A stretch of DNA of 44,692 nt from Nemertoderma westbladi (taxonomy: Eukaryota; Xenacoelomorpha; Nemertodermatida; Nemertodermatidae): positions 2,501-47,192 of the forward strand of contig JAUCBJ010006490.1 in the NCBI GenBank assembly GCA_032718475.1, given 5' to 3'. Both the position numbers and the translations under genes were made by a program. Below the pieces are notes generated by a model, which was not told the origin of the DNA, made no database searches, and worked only from the letters and a program-made list of their open reading frames with translations. Shown in pieces: positions 31,501 to 38,173 of the stretch (its first letter is position 1; every line of letters begins with the position of its first letter).

Positions 31501-31956
31501 ACTTACCTTAACTTTCGGAATAGGCGACGACGTTGCTCTTGGCGGTGTAAACTTGTCCGGAATAACAAACCTGTGTTCCGTCGCACCATGGATAGGAGAA
31601 ATATCACTGCTACCAGCAATCGAAACAGGTTCCTTAGTCATAACCGGTGCAAACATATGAGTTACCTGTGGGAATCGTTGACAAAAGTCTTTTACTAATT
31701 GTCGTTCCCGTCCGGGTGCTCCTACGCTTCCTTCCTTCTTTCGTTCCTGAATTTGGCGATGTCTTACCTCTATCTGGTCCAAGTCATGTCCGTCTCGAGA
31801 TCTCATTGATCGATCGCGGGCCTTTTGATCCAGATCTTCCTCGGCGTTCGCTAATTCTCTCGCCTTCTTCTCGAGTTCGAAATGAAGTTTAGCTGTCTTC
31901 TCTCGTTGTTCCGTTTGTTGTCGTTGCGCCTCAAACTCCGCTTGTCGTATAGCGGA
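25531..31956 (-). CDS. BEL1 Gag-protease-RT-RNase H ORF
   Basis: The first ATG is at 31806 (2091 codons from there), but the frame is open back to a TAA at 31957-31959. Domains in ATG numbering: three 28-residue repeats (~158-240); DUF1759-type Gag core (~408-560, PPKFSGSSKHWHTF); zinc fingers (CQYC ~649, CWRCTRHGHVRKDC ~687, CPSCGRNHDGLLH ~705); protease with AILDSASSH (~817); RT with DVEAMFHQV (~1263) and catalytic YVDD (~1342); RNase H with FSDASDNGFG (~1523), RAELQ (~1565), WTDAT (~1595) and NPADIASRG (~1640). Then an unusual ~310-residue spacer, lysine-rich and repetitive, precedes the AWIVRF segment (~1990) and the start of integrase. Catalytic residues look intact. The protease has DSA where DSG/DTG is commoner. 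Confidence 0.95.
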   Translation of the reverse strand, partial: SAIRQAEFEAQRQQTEQREKTAKLHFELEKKARELANAEEDLDQKARDRSMRSRDGHDLDQIEVRHRQIQERKKEGSVGAPGRERQLVKDFCQRFPQVTHMFAPVMTKEPVSIAGSSDISPIHGATEHRFVIPDKFTPPRATSSPIPKVKVSNAPITDRSSLLVGPALLTTKQVSPPLTPKPVTHYAYPMTFRPTRPLDSNAVVRPPVQFTSQSTTSRKTCEPTEQRRPVDTRLFNQFTSQSTTSRKTCEPTEQRRPVDTRPFNQFTSQSTTSRKTCEPTEQRRTVDDVPKRNVRICTTQRTRTRRPPYPDDSSTSSESDYPKREVFRTGAADEYKRERSDNSFVDNPPQNTPTQKALQPTDAISTQQFADIMRPVVNKLAQIEERLEEVQTDSSRNTEFEHNRHPKEPQRPVPSKHTSYQGKAPRRENINQITNQGRETLNVAEEIAKFAARQGLPVQQPPKFSGSSKHWHTFVDYIESQIAVCAFTSREKFNYLLQTLSGEPKRLAETFVGVPDAFELAYDRLTSIYGGTVSMARSVIEELCKGGAITKPVDLLKLADEIKNAITILRSIGQLDYGNTPTVLLKIIGRLHHRLRREWRKIEYQREERGGFLKLEDVYLLISREAVVETRSNYTDQHIVAEGITLPSSNRQKPQTTSTKTATYATPTETRQFSDGSRVSAPIGTKQTRQQLSTDFSGCQYCEHLGKRYIGHKLRGCRQFRELNSEERRLQIRPLDSCWRCTRHGHVRKDCPNTDTCPSCGRNHDGLLHTDSHTPTKRFAREHPEAAARCDAAYRKRESKTTPTFVTHIEDCFSEQSGSSDEESEDDDVYSDGDEQPSIALLTTDQLKGFSVIPIKITGTKGSKRIYAILDSASSHSYVDEKIADVVTDLRQGKRVSYTVSSMHGQRAIPVTRVKLDLDTLLPKSQHSERERSLLPFKDLTFAATKDFSNLLGPVPEQSLEDRKYFRHLGVPECPVNYRSVAMLIGTDQFNLHQVWETRPSAVVAGNAYACRTPIGWYTRAPVRTLDISDEEDDVQSTCSLLTTNSIHSFSHDVDHTTLQSTKHDRRVTSMISRKEQLIHQRSLELGEKTSQLEIPSTTDDNAGRLASLPTPTTSTMPVDIDDDALRNHQLEQAVLDKELTEKTIRWLEQDTAEPGSYEPCMSEQEKQSLRIMENTIRQTKDGHYEVGMLWRSQSPKLINNYPLALRRLHSIRQRLLKDEKAHLQYNTQMETYLTKGYAIRMTNPEIVTNQTYYLPHHYVRHPDKPDKVRVVNDCAALFEGMSLNSELMDGPNMNNYLMGVIMRFRQHQVAFTCDVEAMFHQVRALERDRDSLRFLWYPEGDLSLPPATYQMQVRVFGTRDSPNCTMYALKQAARDQKHLYDPEIIRIVERDFYVDDGLQSCDTVERATTVAHQLRDCLAGGGFNLTKFASNSAELVDSFGTTERGGGDIDLEFEPLPTTKVLGLFWDPNTDNFRVKVRLDSQENTLTKRSCLSKLSRLFDPLGFISPAILQARIYMRSIWKDGLTWDEPISSDQVDLWKTWEAELSLLEDYSIPRVYFPLQTTFPDNLELHCFSDASDNGFGVAAYLRRQVDSEEFDVSLITSKVKTMPTKYMTTPRAELQAATLSTTIVNLIQTELQSSLQIFYWTDATLVLFYINNDTLEFKTFVANRRAEILDRSIKEDWRHCPGPQNPADIASRGMMPEEFCKPENKEFWQHGPQFLQRSTLNWPPLYDNKSNTIPKDAEIKKPKKGKAKKKTTAAKLKKKPKAKWKDITSKVKRGRLASLSTPDILPDGQPDTLLDGQPDILPDISQNVLPDTSSILTNSKAAVSLLERPSIDKQPDTLPDVSPDTLLDSRLDILSETSQNVLPDISNVLTNSKAAVSPLERPCIDKLPILTHLSNHKHGETSCITDVGSTYANVNTGVTLRSRDIPNLQPMVRPGINVGRKISLPKPTDPIEFKPPLTIDLQSTDNQGKKTKKDKLLVDPDGSTVNKGILTGGPVGPSSKSKPSKISIDLPDDVTNTYVDRIVNLTDSWMNACRKLAWIVRFVQYVKGKRDFTRRLTLAEIDRCEIKLIRHYQLRYFAREFTSINQGQPIKSSPILSWSPIIYNGLICHKSRLQNIDFNTNFRYPIIIPQHHEL
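26277..26595 (-). repeat. 159-bp duplicated unit and ILPD repeats inside BEL1 pol
   Basis: Blocks beginning at 26277 and 26436 on + match over more than 100 bp (GTTTGTCAATA, then GGCCGCTCCAA, AACTGCGGCTTTACT and AGAACATTTTGTGAT). The 159-bp period is 53 codons, so the frame is kept. Next to it are short repeats of the LPDGQPDTLLDGQPD type. Located in the spacer between RNase H and integrase. Confidence 0.85.
31089..31340 (-). repeat. Three tandem 84-bp repeats in BEL1 gag
   Basis: Three nearly identical units with 84-bp period (28 codons, beginning NQFTSQSTTSRKTCEPTEQR). Each contains one copy of the dispersed motif. The period keeps the reading frame. Confidence 0.95.
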
Positions 31957-33111
31957 TTAAGCTTTTATTTGCCGTGTTTTCATTTCGGCCCGTGCTTCCG
32001 AAACTAACCTTTCTCTTTCTAATTCCGCCGCTGCCGCTTGTCGCTCTGACTCGGCCGCTGCCGCTGCCGCTTGTCGCTCTGACTCGGCCGCTGCCGCTGC
32101 CGCTTGTCGGGCAATGTCTACCTCTAACCTTTCTACTTCAGCTGCTTCTAATTCAGCTTGTTCCTGTAGATGAGAGATTCTCGCTATATTCGCAACGCGT
32201 AGCTTCTCTTCCTCTACTTCTGCCTGCATCACTAGAAGTTGAGCTTGTTCCTCCATTTCTCGTCGTTGTCGGCAGAATTCTTGCTGTTGTCGAGCAACTT
32301 CTGACGTGACCATACTTCCCTCGCAGATTTCGCTACGAATACTCACCAGTGATTGATTTAGTGTTCCCGGTGCCAGTTCGATTTGTGCGAGCGAAGTTTC
32401 CCTCGTAGCCTCCGGCACGGTTTCCCAATCTCCGACGTCCTCGCCGCACATGCGTAAGTGATCCGTCAGGTGTTTCAATTGTCCATCCAGTCGGTACAGT
32501 TCCTGTTCTTCCTCGGGCTGTAATAATTCGTCCGAAACTGACTCACCTAACAACTGGTCCGCTTGTTCCTGTTGTATCTGCCTAATCGTCGACTTAAACT
32601 GAATCAGTTTCTCTCTAGCGATCATTAGTTTCTCGAGGATTCTAAGTTGAGTATCCATGTCCTGTCTCTGTCTAGCTAGATCTTGTAGACCAATTAGGTT
32701 ATCTATGGACTTGTGTACTCTACTTTGTACTCTAACCTGGAGGGTGTAGAACTCGAATCGAGACATCGGAGCGGTCAACTCGTCTAATATGCGTTGGCCT
32801 TCTCCAATACTCCTGGTTATATGCGCCATGTATCCTCCGACGCTTCTAACCACACTTTCTGTGCTTCCTGCTGAACTTACCAATTCCGTTTCCCTGTATC
32901 TAGGTTGCGGAACAGTTAGAAAGTCCTCGGTCCTGCCGTCGCCTCGTACTACGGCATCCGGTACTCCCATTGGATGTACTGGTGACGCACACGGTGTAGG
33001 TTCGGTAGGCTCGCGAGTCTTCCCCTGTTGTTCTTCCGCTGCTGACTTATCCGCGTCACATGAGTCATAGTCGGTAGGTGTATTCTTCGTATAGTCTTGT
33101 TTGTCACTCAT
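31957..33111 (-). CDS. BEL1 Gag N-terminal coiled-coil ORF
   Basis: 384 codons from ATG 33111 to TAA 31957-31959. After a disordered acidic start, residues ~90-180 are helical and resemble the N-terminal helical region of BEL/Pao Gag (YTLQVRVQSRVHKSIDNL, KLMIAREKLIQFK). The rest is a long charged coiled coil ending in alanine-rich 11-residue repeats (RQAAAAAAESE, from a ~33-bp DNA repeat near 32042-32108). The next ORF is in the same frame directly after the stop, and the coiled-coil pattern continues across it for ~50 codons, so this is the N-terminal part of one Gag-Pol gene. One dispersed motif copy lies at codons for KTREPTE. Confidence 0.85.
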   Translation of the reverse strand: MSDKQDYTKNTPTDYDSCDADKSAAEEQQGKTREPTEPTPCASPVHPMGVPDAVVRGDGRTEDFLTVPQPRYRETELVSSAGSTESVVRSVGGYMAHITRSIGEGQRILDELTAPMSRFEFYTLQVRVQSRVHKSIDNLIGLQDLARQRQDMDTQLRILEKLMIAREKLIQFKSTIRQIQQEQADQLLGESVSDELLQPEEEQELYRLDGQLKHLTDHLRMCGEDVGDWETVPEATRETSLAQIELAPGTLNQSLVSIRSEICEGSMVTSEVARQQQEFCRQRREMEEQAQLLVMQAEVEEEKLRVANIARISHLQEQAELEAAEVERLEVDIARQAAAAAAESERQAAAAAAESERQAAAAELERERLVSEARAEMKTRQIKA

Positions 33112-33920
33112 TTCGGTAGTTGTAAGTCAAGTAAAGTGAGTGTCAAAGTATCAAACTTACCGTATTTTATCTAAACGGTACTAATTACAGTCATATAAAA
33201 TTAGCCTACCGGCCGATTTTATAGCAGATGGATAAAATTAGCCTAAACGGCCAATTTTACAGCAAATAAATGTCACGGAATAAGTATATAATAAAATTAG
33301 CCTAGCGGCCAATTTTATAACAAATAAATCGGATAACGATATGCGTTATCAAAAGGTAAATTAAATACAATAATACGGACTAATTCAGCAATGAACAAAG
33401 AAATCATACGGAATGCATAAATACTTGAGACAGTGGAACCCACAATAATTTTTAACTAATACGGTAATGCCTAACTTATTTATGCAACTTTTCAAACTCA
33501 CCCACTCCAATAATTCTCCAGAAAAACAGATTCCCAGATACAAACCGGACGTGAACCTTTCCGTTTTTAACGTTGCGGACGAAGCGCGATTTTCCCAACC
33601 AAAGTTGTTGAGTTATCTATCTCCCAAACTTGCTAAACACGGTCTTGCTCCCGTTACAGTCTAGAAATGAGTTCTGAATCCTGAAAAACAAAAGAGTTAG
33701 GTTTTACTTTACGAAAAATTTTGTACCGGTACAATATGGTATTTAAACCCTTTTAAACACCGGTATTCAATTCCAAAAATATTTTACACGCGGTTCAAAT
33801 CAAATTTTATTTCAAAAAATTAGCGCTTAGCTAATCAAATATAAATTTTTACCTCAAAATACAAAATTTTCAAATAACTTTAGTCCTACCGAACCGTAGT
33901 TCAGTAAAACACATTCCTAC
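33112..33920 (-). other. BEL1 5' leader
   Basis: 809 bp between the 5' LTR and the Gag start codon. No minus-strand ORF of note. Holds the three hairpin repeats at 33197-33316. The sequence next to the LTR (element strand GTAGGAATGTG) has no TGG-type primer-binding site. Confidence 0.7.
33197..33316 (-). repeat. Three hairpin repeats in BEL1 leader
   Basis: AAAATTAGCC, a 4-5 nt loop, then GGCCRATTTT on + occurs at 33197-33220, 33234-33258 and 33293-33316. On the element strand the stem AAAATYGGCC/GGCTAATTTT pairs over 10 bp, with a G-U pair in all three and one mismatch in the first copy. Candidate RNA structural signal; function unknown. Confidence 0.8.
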
Positions 33921-34293
33921 TATTCGAAGAGACGGTAACAATACCTGCAATATCCTACTGTAAAGTTTGTGAATCAAATCATAAATCCAACCTTCTCACC
34001 AAAACAGTAAACTTCAAGTAAGCGAATATATTGCAGTATCGATCTCTTATAACCGGTGAGGCAGAAAACAGTCTACGAGCAGACAAACTTCGATAAAACA
34101 AAATCCCGCGCAGCGAATCCTAAAATCAGGCTGACTCACTGACGGACTAAGAGGCTCGTATACTTTGCCGCGGTGTGATTTATATGGTTGGGCAAAGAGA
34201 CGCTAGCTAGGTACAGAGGCAGAGATTTGGAGATGTCTAACTAGCGGGCAAAGCACAGTACGGACAAAAGTTAATTTTATATATTTTGAGGTG

Positions 34294-35853
34294 TGGGGCG
34301 AGCCACGAAGTGAGTGAGCCTTAGCGTAGTGGTACCATTAATCAACCTGTCGTTCTGTCGTTCTGTCGTTCTGTCGTTCTGTCGTGTTCAATTTTAAACG
34401 TTAATAACTCGGCCAATCTTTGATGAAATCTATCCAAACTTGGTACACATGTTGTTTGGCAAAAGTTTAGAAATTTTCCAAGTAGAATTTCCGTGTGGCC
34501 TTCGAGAAGCTAAGATAATAGCAGTTAATTAGTTAATTAAGTTGATTGCGGTGAAAACGCCATTTTCAACCTGCCTTTTAAAGGAAATTAATTGTTTTAC
34601 AGTATAAGATTTAAATAATTATACTTAAAAATTATACAGATATAATCCCCATACGCCATTCTATTATAGTTTTTAATTAGTTTAAGTGATTTGCTTTAAT
34701 AAATGTGTCTTTAATTGATCTAAACGTAATTAAACCGCACAATTATTGAGTACAAATTTAATCCTTCCCATTATTGGTCAAGTCTCTGCTGGTGTGGAGC
34801 TAGCTGCTGGGAGTTGTGGCTGTAGACTAACCTGAGAGGAATTGTAATAGAGGCAACCAGTATTGCTATTCCAGCCCAATCACTGAATTGTGTTTATTAT
34901 AGGCTGGACGGGCCGCATAACCGTTCGACTATTACTACTATTGCTATCTCAGTTAAATGACAGATATAATAACATAAATACAATCCATGGCATGGCTGTT
35001 GTAGGCTTCTGAAATAGTTTATTCCACAATGTATATGTCTGGTTATTTTTTAATTGAATTTTTGCAAAGTAGTAAAATTAATGTTCTTAAAAATAATATT
35101 ATTATTTTATATGTAACCTAGGAAATTAGCTACATTTTTTCGCTGCAGCTTTAAGAGTGTACATTGATTTAATATTATTTCAATACCCATATTACTACAT
35201 CGGCATAAGATGCGTTGGCGTTGTATCACACATCTCCACATATCACACATCTCCACATAGATGTATCAACAGTTACTCGCACAGTTTCGAAACTTCGCAT
35301 AGTTATAACTGTATAAAGATCGTCAGTCTGCGTTTAGGAAAAATATTTTATGACAAAACAGGACAAGCGACGAGCGCAACGAGGCATATAATGAAGACGA
35401 GTACTGCGTTGACTAAATTATTATATAAACCACCTGGCTTCACATATTGATCGCATCCCTAGTTATTATTATTATAAAGATCGTCCTAGCTTGCGTTTAA
35501 GAAATATATTTAAATACAAAACAGGACGAACGCAAAGAGGCTTATAATGAAAACGAGTACTGCGTTTATTATATTCCTATAAACCACCTGGCTTTGCATA
35601 TTTAACGTGCGATTGGAAATAAGTTCGTGCTACCCTTCCGTGGGTGGTAGATGTCGCGGTTATGTATTGGTGGTTGGGAAGGGTGGGGGGGGGGGGGGGG
35701 GGAGATTAAAAGGGGTGAACACGTACTGTCCACCTTTCTTTGATTGATTGGTGGTGTGGGTAAATTTCTCAAAACCTGATTTTGTGATACAGTCGCTGCA
35801 TTTTAATTTGTATATAATAACTAGGCCTCGTGCTGCGCGAAGTCCCCACGAAC
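34294..35853. mobile_element. Insertion within BEL1 5' LTR
   Basis: Absent from the 3' LTR, so it is a clean later insertion. GTG lies at both junctions (34291-34293 and 35854-35856), a possible 3-bp target duplication. Both ends show GTGGGG in inverse orientation, too short to name a superfamily. Inside are an octamer array (CTGTCGTT, ~34347-34385), two tandem ~150-bp units starting about 35319 and 35478 (AAACAGGAC, ACGAGTACTGCGTT, AAACCACCTGGCTT) and a poly-G run (~35685-35702). No ORF of note. Confidence 0.8.
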
Positions 35854-37206
35854 GTGTAAATAATTTCTAACGCGCGTATGTTAATTCTGAACGGTCAAAA
35901 ACAGTTTTGCTCCTTCACATATATAATTACTGGGTACGGTGTGCATTTTACGAATATTCTAATTTTGTAACTTGTAGGTCCAATACTCACGAATGATAAG
36001 GTTCCTTCCCCTCTTACGTATTTCCAGGACTCAAATTCAGGCATAAGGTTAATGCTACGCCCAGAATTCGGCAATTTTAATTTACCAGGCCCCTAATACT
36101 AAGAAGAAATGTGTTAGTTTACTACAGTAGGCGTACAGTTACTATAATAGCTATCCTAGCGTCCTATCTAGAATTTTAGTCACCTAGGTAGGCTGGGTAA
36201 CTTCCTATCAAGACGTTGGCGGGGACATGGTAGATGTTAGTATATCCCTAATAGCCTCAATTTATTTGCGCCTAGTTGTAAACTGCCCTACCGCCTGAAC
36301 GGTACAATCCCAATTCAGGTGAAAACACAGCAACCCTCCTAGCCTACAAGTTCTGATGCAATGGACACTGTGGTACTACAAATAGTCGCACACGCACCTG
36401 TACTTAGCAAGAGTTAGGCGTACAGTTTGCTGCACCCTACCAATTTGTATGCTTCGTACCGGTGTGCCTACGTCCTATCTGCGTACTAGTATCTGCCTGC
36501 TCTCTCTCTCTCCCCCCCCCCCCCCCCGTAGGAATGTGAAGGTCTACTGTGGTTTTTTCCTGAATCAAGACAGTACAGTCCCTAAGATGTAATTTTAGGC
36601 TTACAGCGTGTCACTACTTCTACCTTTTGATCTTTGGTCTTACGCTTAGGTAGCAAGGCGTCGAACGCTGTCTAACCTTTCAGGCGATGGGCGAATAACT
36701 CAAGATGGTATTGCGGGTTGTCTCTTGTCTACATTCCCGTGATGTTCCCGTTCATTGCTGCGGCCCGATCTCTAGCCGGCCATCCTGTTCCTAAAGGTGT
36801 TCACCGTAGTGAATCATGGTGAAAGAAAAGCAGATAGCGGTATTTCTGAATTTATTGCAGATAATAATATAAAATGTAATCTGAAAACTAATGACAGAAT
36901 AAACAAATATTAGATAACTCAGATATACGAATATGGTTAGAGTAATTGAGAGATAACTAATGAACGAAATCGCACCTTTATATAGCAAATTTGTGCTGCA
37001 ATCAATCGAGAAAATTCTCGATTGTTCTATAGGTTCTAACATGTTTTTAAAGATAACTATTGGTCCAGCTAATATATAACTTGCACGACATTGGTTACAA
37101 TCAAATAACTACAGTCTCATTGGTTAATCTAGGTACAAACGAATGCAATTTAATTTGTAGCGGTTAATTTAAATGAGTTGAAATTCTGTACAAAAAATAA
37201 TTCGCA

Positions 37207-37278
37207 CTTACTAGGATTCGAACTCAATACCTACTACACATATAATTTCCAACGCTCTACCGACTGAGCTACTGAACC
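37207..37278 (-). other. tRNA-like sequence in BEL1 5' LTR
   Basis: Identical in A box, B box and spacing to the copy at 18978-19049, as expected for paired LTRs. Confidence 0.75.
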
Positions 37279-37410
37279 ACTTGACCAATAGGCGTACAAA
37301 TGATAGAACAAATACGAATGAGAACTCAAAGCAATCTTTTACAAAGTTAATTCGAATAAAATAAAATTTTGAAAATCCACGGCATTTAGGGAATATAATT
37401 CTATAATCGA

Positions 37411-37517
37411 ACTCCTATCATTTTTCTCCAACGGCCTCGGCCGAGCTATTAACACCATCCCAGCCAACGGTGACGCGTATAACAATTTACCCGGTCGGGA
37501 TCTCTGATCCCGTCACA
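37411..37517 (+). mobile_element. Right part of the probable gypsy LTR split by BEL1
   Basis: Continues from 17257 once BEL1 and one ATCGA are removed. The last ~60 bp (GACGCGT, ACCCGG, GATCCCGTCACA) resemble the corresponding end of the solo LTR at 1084-1634 in inverse. Ends in CA. Confidence 0.6.
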
Positions 37518-37939
37518 TATATTAACATATTTCACTTTTAGTAACTTGAACTACAGGTAGTAATCTCATGTGCAAGTCCGTCTTATATTATATGTAAATT
37601 TGTTTCTTCTGGATCTGTATTCATACTGCATACTGACATACCGGTACCACATTTACTTTAGTATTGTTTTCATATTTCAGTATTTTGATGTCAATAACGT
37701 ACTGCCAGACTGCAGTACTGGTACCGGTACTGTTGTAATAATTGTTTGGCCTAATTCAGTAATTTTAATTCTGTATTGGCACTTGGCTGCTTGGCAGATT
37801 GGTAATGCAGTAACTGAGTAATGCCGCGAATCCTATGACAGTACGATATTATGACAACCGGAAGTTTTCTGTACAGCTGTAGGCCTATATAAATAGAAAC
37901 CGGTTCGTGTTCGGCTCTTCGGCAGTCGGCATCGGCACC
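37518..37939 (+). promoter_or_regulatory. Flotillin-2 upstream region with TATA box
   Basis: 422 bp between the gypsy LTR end and the flotillin start codon. TATATAAATAG at 37886-37896 is a good TATA box. A start site about 25-30 bp downstream (near the pyrimidine-rich CTCTTC, ~37914-37919) would leave a 5' UTR of about 20-25 nt. ACCGGT words are frequent. A 5' UTR intron cannot be excluded. Confidence 0.5.
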
Positions 37940-38173
37940 ATGGGTAATGTTCATACAGCGGGACCCAGTGAGGCGTTAGTCGTGTCTGGTGGCTGCGGAG
38001 CACAAGATTCCGACAAGAAACGATACATATCCGGTGGCTACGCGTGGGCCTGGTGTTGTGTTACTGATGTACAGAAAATATCCCTCGCTATTATGTCTCT
38101 GACGCCTCGTTGCGAAATGGTAGAGACAGCGGAAGGGGTTCCGCTAACAGTTACAGGAATCGCACAGTGCAAG
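37940..38173 (+). CDS. FLOT2: Flotillin-2, exon 1
   Basis: Flotillin-2 is a membrane-microdomain scaffold of the SPFH/prohibitin family on the cytosolic face of plasma and endosomal membranes. Exon 1 gives 78 codons beginning MGNVHTAGPSEALVVSGG and including AWAWCCVTDVQKISL and VETAEGVPLTVTGIAQCK, closely matching vertebrate flotillin-2. The start has a strong context (CACCATGG). Gly2, the myristoylation site, is kept. Cys4, the main palmitoylation site in vertebrates, is Val, and of Cys19/Cys20 only Cys19 remains. The exon ends in phase 0 at AAG|gttagg. Exons 2 and 3 follow at 39118-39264 and 41531-41842; later exons lie beyond the window. Confidence 0.95.

Larger units (their letters stand above)
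19475..33023 (-). repeat. Dispersed ~20-bp near-palindromic motif, 11 copies in BEL1 interior
   Basis: Consensus on the element strand is GGAAGACTYGYGAGCCT. Copies (plus coordinates, approximate): 19475-19492, 19671-19688, 19949-19966, 22923-22941, 24071-24088, 26599-26616, 28629-28647, 31118-31136, 31202-31220, 31286-31304, 33005-33023. All have the same orientation. None was seen in the LTRs or elsewhere in the window. Four are noncoding, the rest coding. In coding copies the motif is read either as GRLASL (22923, 26599, 28629) or as KTCEPTE/KTREPTE (31118-31304, 33005). Confidence 0.9.
17263..37405 (-). mobile_element. BEL1: giant BEL/Pao LTR retrotransposon
   Basis: Long direct repeats at 17263-19176 and 33921-37405 (the latter with a 1.56-kb insertion) are flanked by the 5-bp target duplication ATCGA (17258-17262 and 37406-37410). 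The coding order on the minus strand is Gag, protease, RT, RNase H, integrase, an arrangement and set of motifs diagnostic of BEL/Pao, followed by an extra ORF. Total length is 20,143 bp, about 18.6 kb without the insertion, much longer than the 5-11 kb usual in the family. By eye the LTRs differ by five substitutions, one 2-bp indel and a poly-C length, so insertion is recent. A short purine run (GGAGCGG) precedes the 3' LTR on the minus strand. No TGG primer-binding site is evident after the 5' LTR. Confidence 0.95.
33921..37405 (-). repeat. BEL1 5' LTR, interrupted by a 1.56-kb insertion
   Basis: The two parts 33921-34293 and 35854-37405 together match the 3' LTR 17263-19176 almost base for base. 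Differences seen: five substitutions, a TA indel near 36142 and a longer poly-C at about 36511. Confidence 0.93.

Noticed and set aside
31804-31959. Programmed frameshift between the two BEL1 Gag ORFs
   Set aside because: Both are in the same frame, so no frameshift is needed; only a stop codon separates them.
19987-33111. TAA reassigned to an amino acid
   Set aside because: TAA also ends the transporter gene, the copia fragment and the true ends of the BEL1 frames, so the standard code fits.
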